DNA from: Saprospiraceae bacterium
GTDB taxonomy: Bacteria > Bacteroidota > Bacteroidia > Chitinophagales > Saprospiraceae
Direction of reading: 5' to 3'
NCBI GenBank assembly: GCA_016717145.1
Contig: JADKGD010000007.1
Coordinates: 27,477-91,476, forward strand
DNA length: 64,000 bases
The notes beneath the pieces were generated by a model. It was not told where the DNA came from and searched no databases. It saw nothing but the letters and a program-made list of their open reading frames with translations. Shown piece after piece: positions 21,206 through 30,227 of this stretch (positions within the stretch are counted from its first letter, which is position 1; each line of letters begins with the position of its first letter). The position numbers and the translations under genes were made by a program.

Positions 21206-21457
21206 TTACTGATTTACAACATCACTATCATAATTCTTTCTATTCCTAATCCATAAGAAAGCTAGTGTTCCCACTAAGAGATAAGGGATACAAAACATGT
21301 AGAGGATACCTGTATTTAATCCTTTCCCTGCACTGCCTCCATCACGCAGATTTGATTCAGCTGATATTTTACACATAGGACATTGTGCAGATAATTCTGG
21401 CGTGATAGTTAAGGCCAAACCCAAAATAAGCAGAAACGATAAAATTATTTTTTTCAT
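21206..21457 (-). CDS. Small exported CPMC protein at the end of the cox cluster
   Basis: 83 residues from the ATG at 21457 (an upstream TTG at 21466 is less likely). A signal peptide ends 'ELSAQ' and is followed at once by the motif CPMC, then 'SAESNLRDGGSAGKGLNTGILYMF' and one membrane helix, with a charged C-terminus. The start overlaps the stop of the DUF420 gene (ATGA), so it is translationally coupled. I infer a role in cytochrome oxidase maturation (thiol or copper handling) from the CxxC and the context; no function is established. Confidence 0.75.
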   Translation of the reverse strand: MKKIILSFLLILGLALTITPELSAQCPMCKISAESNLRDGGSAGKGLNTGILYMFCIPYLLVGTLAFLWIRNRKNYDSDVVNQ

Positions 21458-21990
21458 AAATAACAAGGTTTAAGCATTAGATAACAAATAGGTCCTGTAA
21501 TAGCAACATACAACCATACCGGATAAACATATCTCGCCATTTGTTTATGTCTTTCTACCTGATAGGTAAATCCTCTTGTAAATGTCAACAAAATAAATGG
21601 CAAAGATAAACCGGCTAAAATAATATGTGATATTAGTAAAAAGTAATATACCGTACGAATACTACCTTCTCCGCAAAACTTTGTTTCAACCGTCGTAAAA
21701 TGATATAAAACGTAACACAATAAAAACAAAGCCGAAAAAAATAATGCGCCAAAAATAGACTTCCTGTGGTAAGGGATATTTTTTTGCTTTACAAAATATA
21801 AAGCAGCAACCAAACAAATGGCTACAAGGGTATTTAAAATAGCGTGGACCGGAGGGAGAAAAGAAAAATCGAAGCCTAAATCAATCTTCACCCTTCGCAT
21901 GACGCCAACAAGGGTTAAAACAACCACTGATACGATTAAACTTAAAATATTAAGTTTTTTTGCGAGGGCATTATTGGCTTTAGGATACAT
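21454..21990 (-). CDS. DUF420 membrane protein, oxidase assembly
   Basis: 178 residues with about five hydrophobic helices, matching the DUF420 family (related to Bacillus CtaM, needed for haem-copper oxidase maturation). 'LPPVHAILNTLVAICLVAALYFVKQKNIPYHRKS' and 'HIILAGLSLPFILLTF' contain the conserved His residues. It overlaps the SCO-like gene by 1 base and the CPMC gene by 4 bases, so all three are co-translated within the respiratory operon. Confidence 0.88.
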   Translation of the reverse strand: MYPKANNALAKKLNILSLIVSVVVLTLVGVMRRVKIDLGFDFSFLPPVHAILNTLVAICLVAALYFVKQKNIPYHRKSIFGALFFSALFLLCYVLYHFTTVETKFCGEGSIRTVYYFLLISHIILAGLSLPFILLTFTRGFTYQVERHKQMARYVYPVWLYVAITGPICYLMLKPCYL

Positions 21991-22475
21991 TATTGTTTCA
22001 TTTTAATATCAGCTTCCTTCGGTCGTGGAATTGTAATGGCAATATGTTCAATCATTTTTTTTATATCCTCAATATTATTGTTGTATACATGTCTAATTTT
22101 GTTGCCGGTATCAATCAGGACAAAATCATTTTGACCGAACTTAGCCTTCAAGCCAGACAAATATCCAACCGGTAACACTGGAAATGTCCCGATTGAATCG
22201 AAACATATTATCTGGAAACCATCAGTTTTTTTAAATTGCGTATAAATAGCCTGAAGATGTTCACCAATTTCAGGGCTATTCCTTAATACCAGAACAGAGG
22301 TTTTTCCGATCATCAATTTTAGAGAATCCTCTTTAACAGAAATGCTATCTTTTACAAGTAATTCTGACAAAGCGTGTCTACGGAAATCAAGACCTTTTTT
22401 AAGATAGTACCACGAACCAAAAGGAACTGCAACTACAAACAAACCCAATACTATCCAGGATATTAACTTACTCAT
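21990..22475 (-). CDS. Membrane-anchored SCO-like thioredoxin-fold protein lacking the Cu-binding cysteines
   Basis: 161 residues from the Met at 22475 (upstream alternative 22487). One N-terminal membrane helix is followed by a ~120-residue alpha/beta domain with 'KTSVLVLRNSPEIGEHLQAIY' in the place where SCO1/SenC proteins have CxxxC, and 'FVLIDTGNKIRHVYN' like the C-terminal strand pair of thioredoxin folds. Position in the cox operon next to DUF420 suggests an SCO-derived assembly factor. The Cu ligands are absent, so it may not bind copper. The assignment rests mostly on context. Confidence 0.6.
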   Translation of the reverse strand: MSKLISWIVLGLFVVAVPFGSWYYLKKGLDFRRHALSELLVKDSISVKEDSLKLMIGKTSVLVLRNSPEIGEHLQAIYTQFKKTDGFQIICFDSIGTFPVLPVGYLSGLKAKFGQNDFVLIDTGNKIRHVYNNNIEDIKKMIEHIAITIPRPKEADIKMKQ

Positions 22476-22557
22476 AAAATATATCAATTATCACAGGTAA
22501 ACATCCCGATACGTAAAATGTTATTTTCGCAATGTCAAAGCAATGTCAAATAATATG

Positions 22558-22923
22558 TTACTTGCCTATGGATATTTCCTTAGGTGGATTTTTTACATTT
22601 GCACGGCTGGTATTCCAGTACTTCCCTTCTGATATAAAGGCAATAATTGCCCACACAAGCAGCAATGTAGGAAACAAAACAGTTTTGACTAAACTAGGAA
22701 CCTCGTATTTCATGTGCATAAACTCGTAAACAATCAAATAAGCCTTTACCAAACTTAATGTGATCATTACAGCTCCTGTAATCCATCCAGATATATGAAA
22801 TCCACTAACAAGATATCCCTTGCCCAAAAGCGCAAACAGCACTTCAAATACTGTTATTACTCCAAGAATTCCAATAGTCTTTGTAGCTATTGTTTTCGAT
22901 TGATCATATGTTAAGCTAGACAT
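22558..22923 (-). CDS. Cytochrome c oxidase subunit IV
   Basis: 121 residues with three to four membrane helices, including 'GAVMITLSLVKAYLIVYEFMHMKYE' typical of the prokaryotic subunit IV (COX4_pro) family. It stabilises the oxidase. It follows the subunit III gene by about 80 bp on the minus strand. Confidence 0.85.
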   Translation of the reverse strand: MSSLTYDQSKTIATKTIGILGVITVFEVLFALLGKGYLVSGFHISGWITGAVMITLSLVKAYLIVYEFMHMKYEVPSLVKTVLFPTLLLVWAIIAFISEGKYWNTSRANVKNPPKEISIGK

Positions 22924-23002
22924 AAAAATATTTATTAAATCAAAATTTAAACCCGCAATACCATCCTGTATAAATGGTTAAATAAAAGAACAGAGATTAT
23001 CA

Positions 23003-23860
23003 TTAAAGCAAATAGAACAATAAAAATACAAATACCCATACTAAATCCACAAAATGCCAATATAAACCTATCTTTTCGACCATTTCATATCCATTTCGGC
23101 GTTGTGCATACAAGCCTGTACCTACATTTACACAGATTATCAGTAAAAAGACAACACCGGAAAGTACGTGAAATCCATGAAAGCCCGTGATGAAAAAAAA
23201 CAAAGCGCCAAATGCTTTAGGTCCTAATTGTTGAACACCCTCTTTACCTGCATTGGGCCCTTCTGTAATTTTGTATTTTAAAGGTGCCCATTCTCCGTCA
23301 TGTTTGTGTATAAGATAGGAATGACCTGCTGTAAATGTATCACCTGGTTTAATATCATGCCCATCTCCGTCAATATAAACGCCTGAATCGGTATGTGTAC
23401 CAAAAGGATCTACAGTAATTGACATATTCTCTTCACCCATAAGATAAGACCATTCCCAAGCCTGACATCCTAAGAAAGCTGCTCCACCTATGATTGTCCA
23501 AATCATCCAGACGACAACACCTCTTTTATTCTCTCTATGACCTTCCTGAACAGCCCTTACCATAGTAAAGGAACTTGCAAGCAGGATAAATGTCATCACA
23601 GTCACAAACAAAAGCGGCTTGTGGTGAATACCGCCCGGAAATGCACTAAACACAAAATCCGGTACAGGCCAAGTTGGAACACTAAATCTCAAGGCTCCAT
23701 ATGCAATTAGAAATCCCGAAAATGTAAATGCATCCGAAAGCAGAAAATACCACATCATCAACTTACCATAAGATGTTTTGAAAGGAGAAGCACCTCCTTT
23801 CCAAGTGGCAGCCTCATGGCTCTCTGTGTGATGATCGTGTGTTAAAGTATCTGTGGACAT
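23003..23860 (-). CDS. Cytochrome c oxidase subunit III with a large soluble insertion
   Basis: 285 residues. The subunit III fold is clear: 'KLMMWYFLLSDAFTFSGFL', 'WMIWTIIGGAAFLGCQAWEWSYL' and 'FGALFFFITGFHGFHVLSGVVFLL...YWHFVDLVWVFVFLLFYLL'. Between residues ~141 and 215 there is an extra hydrophilic stretch rich in Asp, Gly and His (DGDGHDIKPGDTF, YLIHKHDGEW) before the long 'GFHGFHV' helix, which would be exposed outside the membrane. A second, shorter subunit III gene lies just upstream. Confidence 0.9.
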   Translation of the reverse strand: MSTDTLTHDHHTESHEAATWKGGASPFKTSYGKLMMWYFLLSDAFTFSGFLIAYGALRFSVPTWPVPDFVFSAFPGGIHHKPLLFVTVMTFILLASSFTMVRAVQEGHRENKRGVVVWMIWTIIGGAAFLGCQAWEWSYLMGEENMSITVDPFGTHTDSGVYIDGDGHDIKPGDTFTAGHSYLIHKHDGEWAPLKYKITEGPNAGKEGVQQLGPKAFGALFFFITGFHGFHVLSGVVFLLIICVNVGTGLYAQRRNGYEMVEKIGLYWHFVDLVWVFVFLLFYLL

Positions 23861-23873
23861 TATAAAATATATT

Positions 23874-24446
23874 TTATTTGCTAATGATTAAAAATATAAA
23901 TAAATAGACCCAAAGAAAGTCAACAAAATGCCAATAGTTGATAACCAAATCAAATCTATTTACCCGAAACTCGCTTTGATAAAATCTAAGTGTGAACGCA
24001 TGAATTAAAGCAACTATCATAGCTGCAATACCTCCTAAGACATGCAAAGCATGAATACCTGAAATAAGGTAGAAAAAAGATCCTGAAACATTGCCTTTAA
24101 GGTCTACACCTTTTGCAAATAAAGCAGTCCAACCCATGTATTGCAGTACTACAAATGTCAAGCCCAATAAAAGTGATAGTACCAATGCATATTTATAAGG
24201 CTTTTCGTTTCCAGCTTTAAATGAGGAAAAGGAGTAATGCAAAGTTATACTGGATAATACAATGACCGCAGTACTTATATAAAAAAATACGGGCATCGAA
24301 TACTCCAACCAATTTCCTGCTGCTTGTTTTACGAGATAAGCACTTGTAAATGCACCAAACATCATCGTAATACTAGCCATCGCTGCCCACAAGGCAAATT
24401 TGTGGGGATGTATTTTATTTCTTCTATTTACTAATATACTTTCCAT
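23874..24446 (-). CDS. Haem-copper oxidase subunit III, short form
   Basis: 190 residues, five helices, as in oxidase subunit III proteins that lack the first two helices. 'HKFALWAAMASITMMFGAFTSAYLV', 'YLISGIHALHVLGGIAAMIVAL' and 'NYWHFVDFLWVYLFIFLII' are conserved. Two consecutive subunit III genes of different length are usual in Bacteroidota cox operons. 13 bp to the next gene. Confidence 0.92.
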   Translation of the reverse strand: MESILVNRRNKIHPHKFALWAAMASITMMFGAFTSAYLVKQAAGNWLEYSMPVFFYISTAVIVLSSITLHYSFSSFKAGNEKPYKYALVLSLLLGLTFVVLQYMGWTALFAKGVDLKGNVSGSFFYLISGIHALHVLGGIAAMIVALIHAFTLRFYQSEFRVNRFDLVINYWHFVDFLWVYLFIFLIISK

Positions 24447-24452
24447 ATCAAA

Positions 24453-25352
24453 TTATAATAACCAATAAGAAATTAATACAAACGGTAAATAAAAAAAAGA
24501 AAAAAACATCAGTTTAAGGGCTGATGATTTGTCAAATTTCATATGAAAATTGTAGCTAAAAGCGATATACATTGCAGTGAGTAATGTTACTATACTTACA
24601 CACAGAATAGTTGTGTCCATTGTAAAAAAAACAAACAATAACACGGGTAGAATCATTAAAGCATAGATAAAAGACGACATACCAAGGTTCCTATCCAGCT
24701 GACCACCAGATTCCGGCAATAGTTTATAACCTGCTTTTTTATAATCTTCATAACCTACATATCCGATAGACCAAAAGTGAGGGAATTGCCATAAAAACTG
24801 GATTATAAAAAGGCATAAAGCAAACATGGTTATTTTACCATCAAATGCTGTTGCGCCGATCATAACCGGTAATGCACCTGGTATAGCTCCAACGGCAACA
24901 GCCGCCGTCGAATATCTCTTAAGTGGTGTGTAAACAAAAGAATAAAGGATTAAGGATAACATCCCTAAAAATGCTGTTATAGGATTAAAGATTGCCAATA
25001 AACTTATGCCTACCAAACAACTCAATCCTGCAAACATTACGCCTTCTGATGTTTTCATTCTTCCGGTTGCCAAAGGTCTGTTTGAAGTACGAGTCATTAA
25101 AATATCAAAATCTTTTTCCAAAACCTGGTTGAGTGCATTAGCGGCTCCGGTAACTAAAAAGCCACCCATAGCCAGCAAGAGGACATCATATATGCTTGAA
25201 TTTCCACCTGCCGCAATCATATAGCCCAATAGAGATGTAAATACCACTACTAAGCTGAGATTTAACTTAGTCAACATGACATAATCTGCAAGTTTGGACA
25301 TCCAAACCCTATTAGACTCATTAGTAATTGTATACGTTCTTGTATTACTCAA
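24453..25352 (-). CDS. ctaB: Protohaem IX farnesyltransferase (haem O synthase)
   Basis: 299 residues, UbiA fold with eight to nine helices. Prenyl-diphosphate motif 'NQVLEKDFDILMTRTSNRPL' and the second Asp-rich loop 'GYEDYKKAGYKLLPE'. It adds a farnesyl group to haem B to form haem O, the precursor of haem A for the adjacent aa3 oxidase. Six bp from the subunit III gene, in the same operon. Confidence 0.95.
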   Translation of the reverse strand: MSNTRTYTITNESNRVWMSKLADYVMLTKLNLSLVVVFTSLLGYMIAAGGNSSIYDVLLLAMGGFLVTGAANALNQVLEKDFDILMTRTSNRPLATGRMKTSEGVMFAGLSCLVGISLLAIFNPITAFLGMLSLILYSFVYTPLKRYSTAAVAVGAIPGALPVMIGATAFDGKITMFALCLFIIQFLWQFPHFWSIGYVGYEDYKKAGYKLLPESGGQLDRNLGMSSFIYALMILPVLLFVFFTMDTTILCVSIVTLLTAMYIAFSYNFHMKFDKSSALKLMFFSFFYLPFVLISYWLL

Positions 25353-25399
25353 TTTTATAAAAATATAATTAAACTATATAAATAATTGCAACAAAATGG

Positions 25400-27244
25400 T
25401 TAATGATCTCCTACCTCCCCATCTTTCAACGGGATATGTTGCTGAACAAATTCTCTTTCGTCTTTACTATAATCATATGCCCATCTATGAACAACAGGAA
25501 GATTACCAGGCCAGTTGCCATGAACAGGTTCAATAGGTGCTGTCCATTCCAATGTTGTTGCTCCCCAAGGGTTTTTAGTTTTCATTTTTCGACCATACCA
25601 TATGCTATAGAAAAAATTAATCACAAAAACGAGCTGTATAAAAAAAGATATGATTGCAAATATGGTTATAAATTTATTCATATCTGTAAAATGTTTGAAG
25701 GCATCAAAAGTGTCAAATGAATAATATCGTCTTGGTACTCCCGCCATACCAATGTAATGCATTGGCCAGAATATTGCATAAGCACAAATTATTGTACCCC
25801 AGAAATGAATTTTGCCCAGTGTCTCATTCATAAATCTACCGTACATTTTTGGAAACCAATGATAAATTCCTGCAAACATCCCAAAAAAAGCAGCGACGCC
25901 CATAACAATATGAAAGTGAGCCACAACAAAATATGTGTCATGCATTTGAATATCAATAGCCGAATTTCCTAAAAATATACCCGTAAGTCCACCTGAGATA
26001 AACATAGATACAAAACCAATACAAAACAACATCGGTGTATTTAATCGTATGTTACCACCATAAAGTGTAGTTATCCAGTTAAATACCTTAACCGCTGATG
26101 GCACAGCAATGATAAGTGTAAATACTACAAAGAAATTAGATATAAAAGGATTGACTCCAGACATAAACATGTGGTGAGCCCAAACTATAAATGATAAAAA
26201 TCCAATGGCCATAATTGAATAAACCATTGCTCTATAACCAAAAATAGGTTTTCTTGCATGAACTGCCATTACTTCTGACACAATTCCCATTGCAGGTAAT
26301 ATAATTATATATACTTCCGGATGGCCTAGAAACCAAAATAAGTGTTGATATAGAATTGGGCTTCCCCCTACTCTATCCAATGCCTGACCAGCAATAAAAA
26401 TATCGCTGAGGAAAAAACTAGTGCCCAAACTTCTGTCAAATATGAGCATAAAAAAGCCGGATGCCAATACAGGAAACGAGAGTAATGCTAGGATTGCAGT
26501 AACAAAAAAGGCCCAGATAGTTAAAGGCATTCTCCAAAGTGTCATACCTTTAGTTCTCAGATTAAGCACCGTTGTGATATAATTAATTCCACCTAAGAGG
26601 ACTGAAACAACAAACAAAGTCAAACTAACCAGCCATAAGGTCATTCCAGTGCCTGAGCCTGAAGATGCCTGTGGTAAAGCGCTTAAAGGCGGATATGCAA
26701 CCCAACCACCCGAAAAGGGACCAGTACTAAGAAATAATGAATAAAACATCACAATACCTGCAAGGAAAAAGAACCAATATGAGAGCATATTCAAAAAAGG
26801 AGATGCCATATCTCTTGCTCCCAATTGAAATGGTATCAGTAAATTACTAAAAGTACCGCTAAGTCCTGCTGTCAACACAAAAAATACGATAATGGTACCA
26901 TGCATGGTAACTAAAGCATAATAAAACTCAGGTGCCAGTTTTCCAATACCCGTTGTCGGGTCCACAACAATCCATTTTCCAAGAAAGGGTTTAATCCATG
27001 TTAAACTTTCTTCAGGAAAACCCAATTGCATTCTGAATACAACTGACATAGCTGCACCGATTACTGCCCATATGATACCTGTTATTAAAAACTGACGTGC
27101 GATAATCTTATGATCCATAGAAAACACATAGTGGAAAATAAAACTTGTCTGATATTTATCTCCATGATGATGCGCATGAAAATGATCATCAGAGCCTTGT
27201 TCTCTTATCAGAACATCTTCTTCCTGAATGCTAACATTTGCCAT
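25400..27244 (-). CDS. coxA: Cytochrome c oxidase subunit I
   Basis: 614 residues with about 12 helices. Haem and copper ligands are visible: 'VTMHGTIIVFFVL' (haem a His), 'WFLGHPEVYIIILPAMG' (CuB His with the Tyr of the cross-link), 'VWAHHMFMSG' (CuB His pair) and 'VVAHFHIVMG' (haem a / a3 His pair). The His-rich N-terminus (HFHAHHHGD) precedes the first helix. It is the catalytic subunit that reduces O2 to water and pumps protons. Located 21 bp downstream of the fused subunit II gene. Confidence 0.97.
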   Translation of the reverse strand: MANVSIQEEDVLIREQGSDDHFHAHHHGDKYQTSFIFHYVFSMDHKIIARQFLITGIIWAVIGAAMSVVFRMQLGFPEESLTWIKPFLGKWIVVDPTTGIGKLAPEFYYALVTMHGTIIVFFVLTAGLSGTFSNLLIPFQLGARDMASPFLNMLSYWFFFLAGIVMFYSLFLSTGPFSGGWVAYPPLSALPQASSGSGTGMTLWLVSLTLFVVSVLLGGINYITTVLNLRTKGMTLWRMPLTIWAFFVTAILALLSFPVLASGFFMLIFDRSLGTSFFLSDIFIAGQALDRVGGSPILYQHLFWFLGHPEVYIIILPAMGIVSEVMAVHARKPIFGYRAMVYSIMAIGFLSFIVWAHHMFMSGVNPFISNFFVVFTLIIAVPSAVKVFNWITTLYGGNIRLNTPMLFCIGFVSMFISGGLTGIFLGNSAIDIQMHDTYFVVAHFHIVMGVAAFFGMFAGIYHWFPKMYGRFMNETLGKIHFWGTIICAYAIFWPMHYIGMAGVPRRYYSFDTFDAFKHFTDMNKFITIFAIISFFIQLVFVINFFYSIWYGRKMKTKNPWGATTLEWTAPIEPVHGNWPGNLPVVHRWAYDYSKDEREFVQQHIPLKDGEVGDH

Positions 27245-27265
27245 TTTCTTTAAATTTTAATTTAT

Positions 27266-28783
27266 TTATTTCGAAATGATTCTAAGTTCAGTTCTTCTAT
27301 TTTTTTCTCCATCTTCAGCGGTACTGTTTGATGCCAACGGCTCATCTTGTCCGTAGCCTTTAGCTACCATTCTATCAGCACTTATACCTTTAGCAATCAT
27401 ATAATCCCTGACTTTTGATGCTCTTTCATTAGATAAAGTCATATTTGTAGCAGCATCGCCCACATTATCGGTATGACCAGCAAATTCAATGCGTAACTTA
27501 GGAAATCTACCCATTAATGTTCCAAGATTTGCCAACTCATGTTTGGATAAATCATCATTTATATCTGAAGAGCCAGTTTTATAAAAAACATGCTCCAGGT
27601 TGATCACACTACTCAAAGTACCGGTTGTATCATCTACATACCGTGCAACAGCTGATCTAAGTTCAAATCCACGCGCCTTAATTTCATAATCAAAGAGCTT
27701 TTTGCCAGCCCAGGGATCTTTATCTGTATTACGTATATTTGTGGCATAAAACGGTTTTTGTCCTGCCAACCAGGTATCAAATTCCTCTCTTGAAACAACT
27801 TCTACAATTCTTCTCATAGAATAATGTCCTTTGCCGCACAATTCGGCGCAAGCCAACTCATATTCAAAAGTTTCCCATTTTTGTTTACCCTTAGGTTCAG
27901 CCGGATCTGCAGGAACCTGCCATTCCGGATATGCCCTTAGTTGTTCTCTGAATTCCTGGGTCGTTTTGATCGGAGTAAAAATAAATGAGGTTGGTAAACC
28001 AGGTACCGCATCCATTTTAACCCTGAAGTGAGGCAGATAGAAATTGTGCAGCACATCTTTTGCTGTTATCCTTACTTTTATAGTTGAATCCTTTGGCAGT
28101 AATATCTTATCACTTCCTCCCAAAACAATATCATCCACAGATGCCTCATCATTCCAATCTATACCAAGGCTGTTTGAACCCGGATCAATCAATCTGAAAT
28201 CTTTATTCCCTAACTTACCATCTTGGCCAGGATATCTGATGTCCCATGCAAATTGATAGCCTGTTGCTTCGATCTCCAAAAATTTGTCCTCAGCAGTTAA
28301 TGTCGGAAAAATATTATTCCAGGTAATTAAGCCGCCAGCCACCAGATAGGTCATAACAACGGCTGGTACGGCCGTCCATATTAACTCAAGCTTAGTATCG
28401 TGTGCAAAAAAGATCGCCTTCCCACCCAATTTTTGTCGATATTTATAGCCATACCAAAAAAGTAAAACATGGGTAATTACAAAGACAATACCTGTAAAAA
28501 ACAAAGTCGTGTTAAATAAACCATCCAACTCAAAGCCATGTGCAGAAGCGGATGTTAAGGGTCCATAACCCAGCATCTGATTTTTATAATAGATAGCTGA
28601 CCAAACACAACCAACTAAAAATACTACCATGAATACAACTAAAGCGATACCTTGGGTATTAGAACTTGACCTTTCAACAACTTCCTCCCCTCTGATTCTG
28701 GCCGCTAATTCTGTAAGTTTACCTATCTGGACGACAATAACTGCCAGAAAGAAAATAATTGCAAACGCTATTAAATAAGTCAT
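27266..28783 (-). CDS. coxB: Cytochrome c oxidase subunit II fused to an OmpA-type peptidoglycan-binding domain
   Basis: 505 residues, longer than a usual subunit II of about 300-380. Several membrane helices occupy the first ~150 residues. The cupredoxin CuA domain follows with 'HNFYLPHFRVKMDAVPGLPTSF' (His ligand) and CAELCGKGHYSM at ~315-326 (two Cys, His, Met), so electron entry from cytochrome c is intact. Residues ~397-505 are an OmpA C-terminal domain: 'FYKTGSSDI', 'IEFAGHTDNVG', 'LSNERASKVRDYM', 'GYGQDEPLASN', 'NRRTEL', including the Asp and Arg that bind diaminopimelate. Both domains face the periplasm, so the fusion would tether the oxidase to the cell wall (inference). Confidence 0.93.
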   Translation of the reverse strand: MTYLIAFAIIFFLAVIVVQIGKLTELAARIRGEEVVERSSSNTQGIALVVFMVVFLVGCVWSAIYYKNQMLGYGPLTSASAHGFELDGLFNTTLFFTGIVFVITHVLLFWYGYKYRQKLGGKAIFFAHDTKLELIWTAVPAVVMTYLVAGGLITWNNIFPTLTAEDKFLEIEATGYQFAWDIRYPGQDGKLGNKDFRLIDPGSNSLGIDWNDEASVDDIVLGGSDKILLPKDSTIKVRITAKDVLHNFYLPHFRVKMDAVPGLPTSFIFTPIKTTQEFREQLRAYPEWQVPADPAEPKGKQKWETFEYELACAELCGKGHYSMRRIVEVVSREEFDTWLAGQKPFYATNIRNTDKDPWAGKKLFDYEIKARGFELRSAVARYVDDTTGTLSSVINLEHVFYKTGSSDINDDLSKHELANLGTLMGRFPKLRIEFAGHTDNVGDAATNMTLSNERASKVRDYMIAKGISADRMVAKGYGQDEPLASNSTAEDGEKNRRTELRIISK

Positions 28784-28817
28784 TTATTTTAATTATTTAT
28801 TGTTATTAACATTCATT

Positions 28818-30188
28818 TTAAATCACGTGATGGTGCAAACTTTCCTCCAAATATGGGTCATTTTTAGGCACTAATGCGGATTTGGAAAGCACTGTTAAAG
28901 CCACATATACGAACAAACCAAGAAAGCCTAAAAATGTTCCAAGTTCTAAAAAGCCGGGAAGAGAAAATCCTGCTACAAATTCCTGGGCATGTTCTACGCT
29001 ATGTTGCGCTGTTTGAACTGCGTGGTCTGATACTTGACCTATAGCTTCAGCATGTACTGTTGTGTCAGCTCCGTGAGCTGCCGCATTAACGGCATCTGAG
29101 CCATGTTCAACACCAGTATGATCATCATGACCACCAAGTGCATGATTTCTAGTAATTAACGCTCCGGGTTTGATCATTAAAAAATAATCTATCCAATGGC
29201 CTAATAATACAATGGCAGCCACAAAACTCACTGAACCAAACTTTCGTTTAGTATCATTTCGCATTAAAATCAGAAATGGAACAAGGAAATTGATGGCGAG
29301 ATTACCAAAAAACAAAACTGGATAATTGTCATAGCGCTCTCTAAAATATATGGTTTCCTCCCCAATATTAGCATACCAAATCAACATGAATTGCGAAAAC
29401 CAAAGGTAAGTCCAAAATATACTGATGGCAAATAAAAACTTGCCTAAATCATGAATATGATTTGCATTTACCTCTTTATAATATCCATTTGATTTTAAAT
29501 AAATAATCAACAAAATTGTCAACGCTATCATAGATACAAAGGCACTTGCTGTAGAATACCAGGCAAACATTGTACTATACCAGTGTGCATCTACACTCAT
29601 AACCCATTGCCATAAGAGTGCAGCACTCGTGAAACCAACAATAGGCAGAAAAATTGCTGCATAAAACCTCATTGTCCTATGTTGTGTAAATGAACCATCT
29701 CCTATTCTGTCTTCTTCTAATGACAATGAACGAAATTTGTAGGCAAAAAATGCCCAGGTACTTACACAGATAAGTGTTCCAAATAAATACCAATTCTTAT
29801 TTAAGAAAGAAGACTTGCCTTTCAAAATCTCATCAGATTGTACATCGGCTTCGTTTGACCAATGATAAAGGTGATGCCAATGCATGTAAACACCTAAAGC
29901 CACTATTAACATTAAACCCAGGCCAACAACAAGAAATGATGCGTATGCTTCCCAAACTCGCTTAAAAGTAGTGTGCCATCCTGCGTATGCTGTGACACAT
30001 GCTGCAATAAAAAAAGCAGCCATAAGCGAAATCATAGTAAAAAATACAGAATTGTGTAAAAAATTTGTCCAGAATCTGGTATGATAAGCATCATCACCCA
30101 TCCACGTTAACACCATACAAAGTACACCAATGCCCATAGCACCAAATAGCACATTTCGATGACTGCCTGTTAATGTATATTGATTCAT
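28818..30188 (-). CDS. actF: Alternative complex III subunit ActF (quinol-binding membrane subunit 2)
   Basis: 456 residues with about ten helices, homologous to the second membrane subunit of alternative complex III, which oxidises menaquinol and passes electrons to the oxidase. 'WQWVMSVDAHWYSTMFAWY' and 'SQFMLIWYANIGEET' are characteristic. A segment at residues ~349-402, between the last two helices, is rich in His, Ala and Asp (nine His in 54 residues) and looks unstructured. It lies between actE and the subunit II gene. Confidence 0.92.
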   Translation of the reverse strand: MNQYTLTGSHRNVLFGAMGIGVLCMVLTWMGDDAYHTRFWTNFLHNSVFFTMISLMAAFFIAACVTAYAGWHTTFKRVWEAYASFLVVGLGLMLIVALGVYMHWHHLYHWSNEADVQSDEILKGKSSFLNKNWYLFGTLICVSTWAFFAYKFRSLSLEEDRIGDGSFTQHRTMRFYAAIFLPIVGFTSAALLWQWVMSVDAHWYSTMFAWYSTASAFVSMIALTILLIIYLKSNGYYKEVNANHIHDLGKFLFAISIFWTYLWFSQFMLIWYANIGEETIYFRERYDNYPVLFFGNLAINFLVPFLILMRNDTKRKFGSVSFVAAIVLLGHWIDYFLMIKPGALITRNHALGGHDDHTGVEHGSDAVNAAAHGADTTVHAEAIGQVSDHAVQTAQHSVEHAQEFVAGFSLPGFLELGTFLGFLGLFVYVALTVLSKSALVPKNDPYLEESLHHHVI

Positions 30189-30227
30189 ATCTTTAAGCTA
30201 TTACTTTAATTATTGAATATTATTTAT

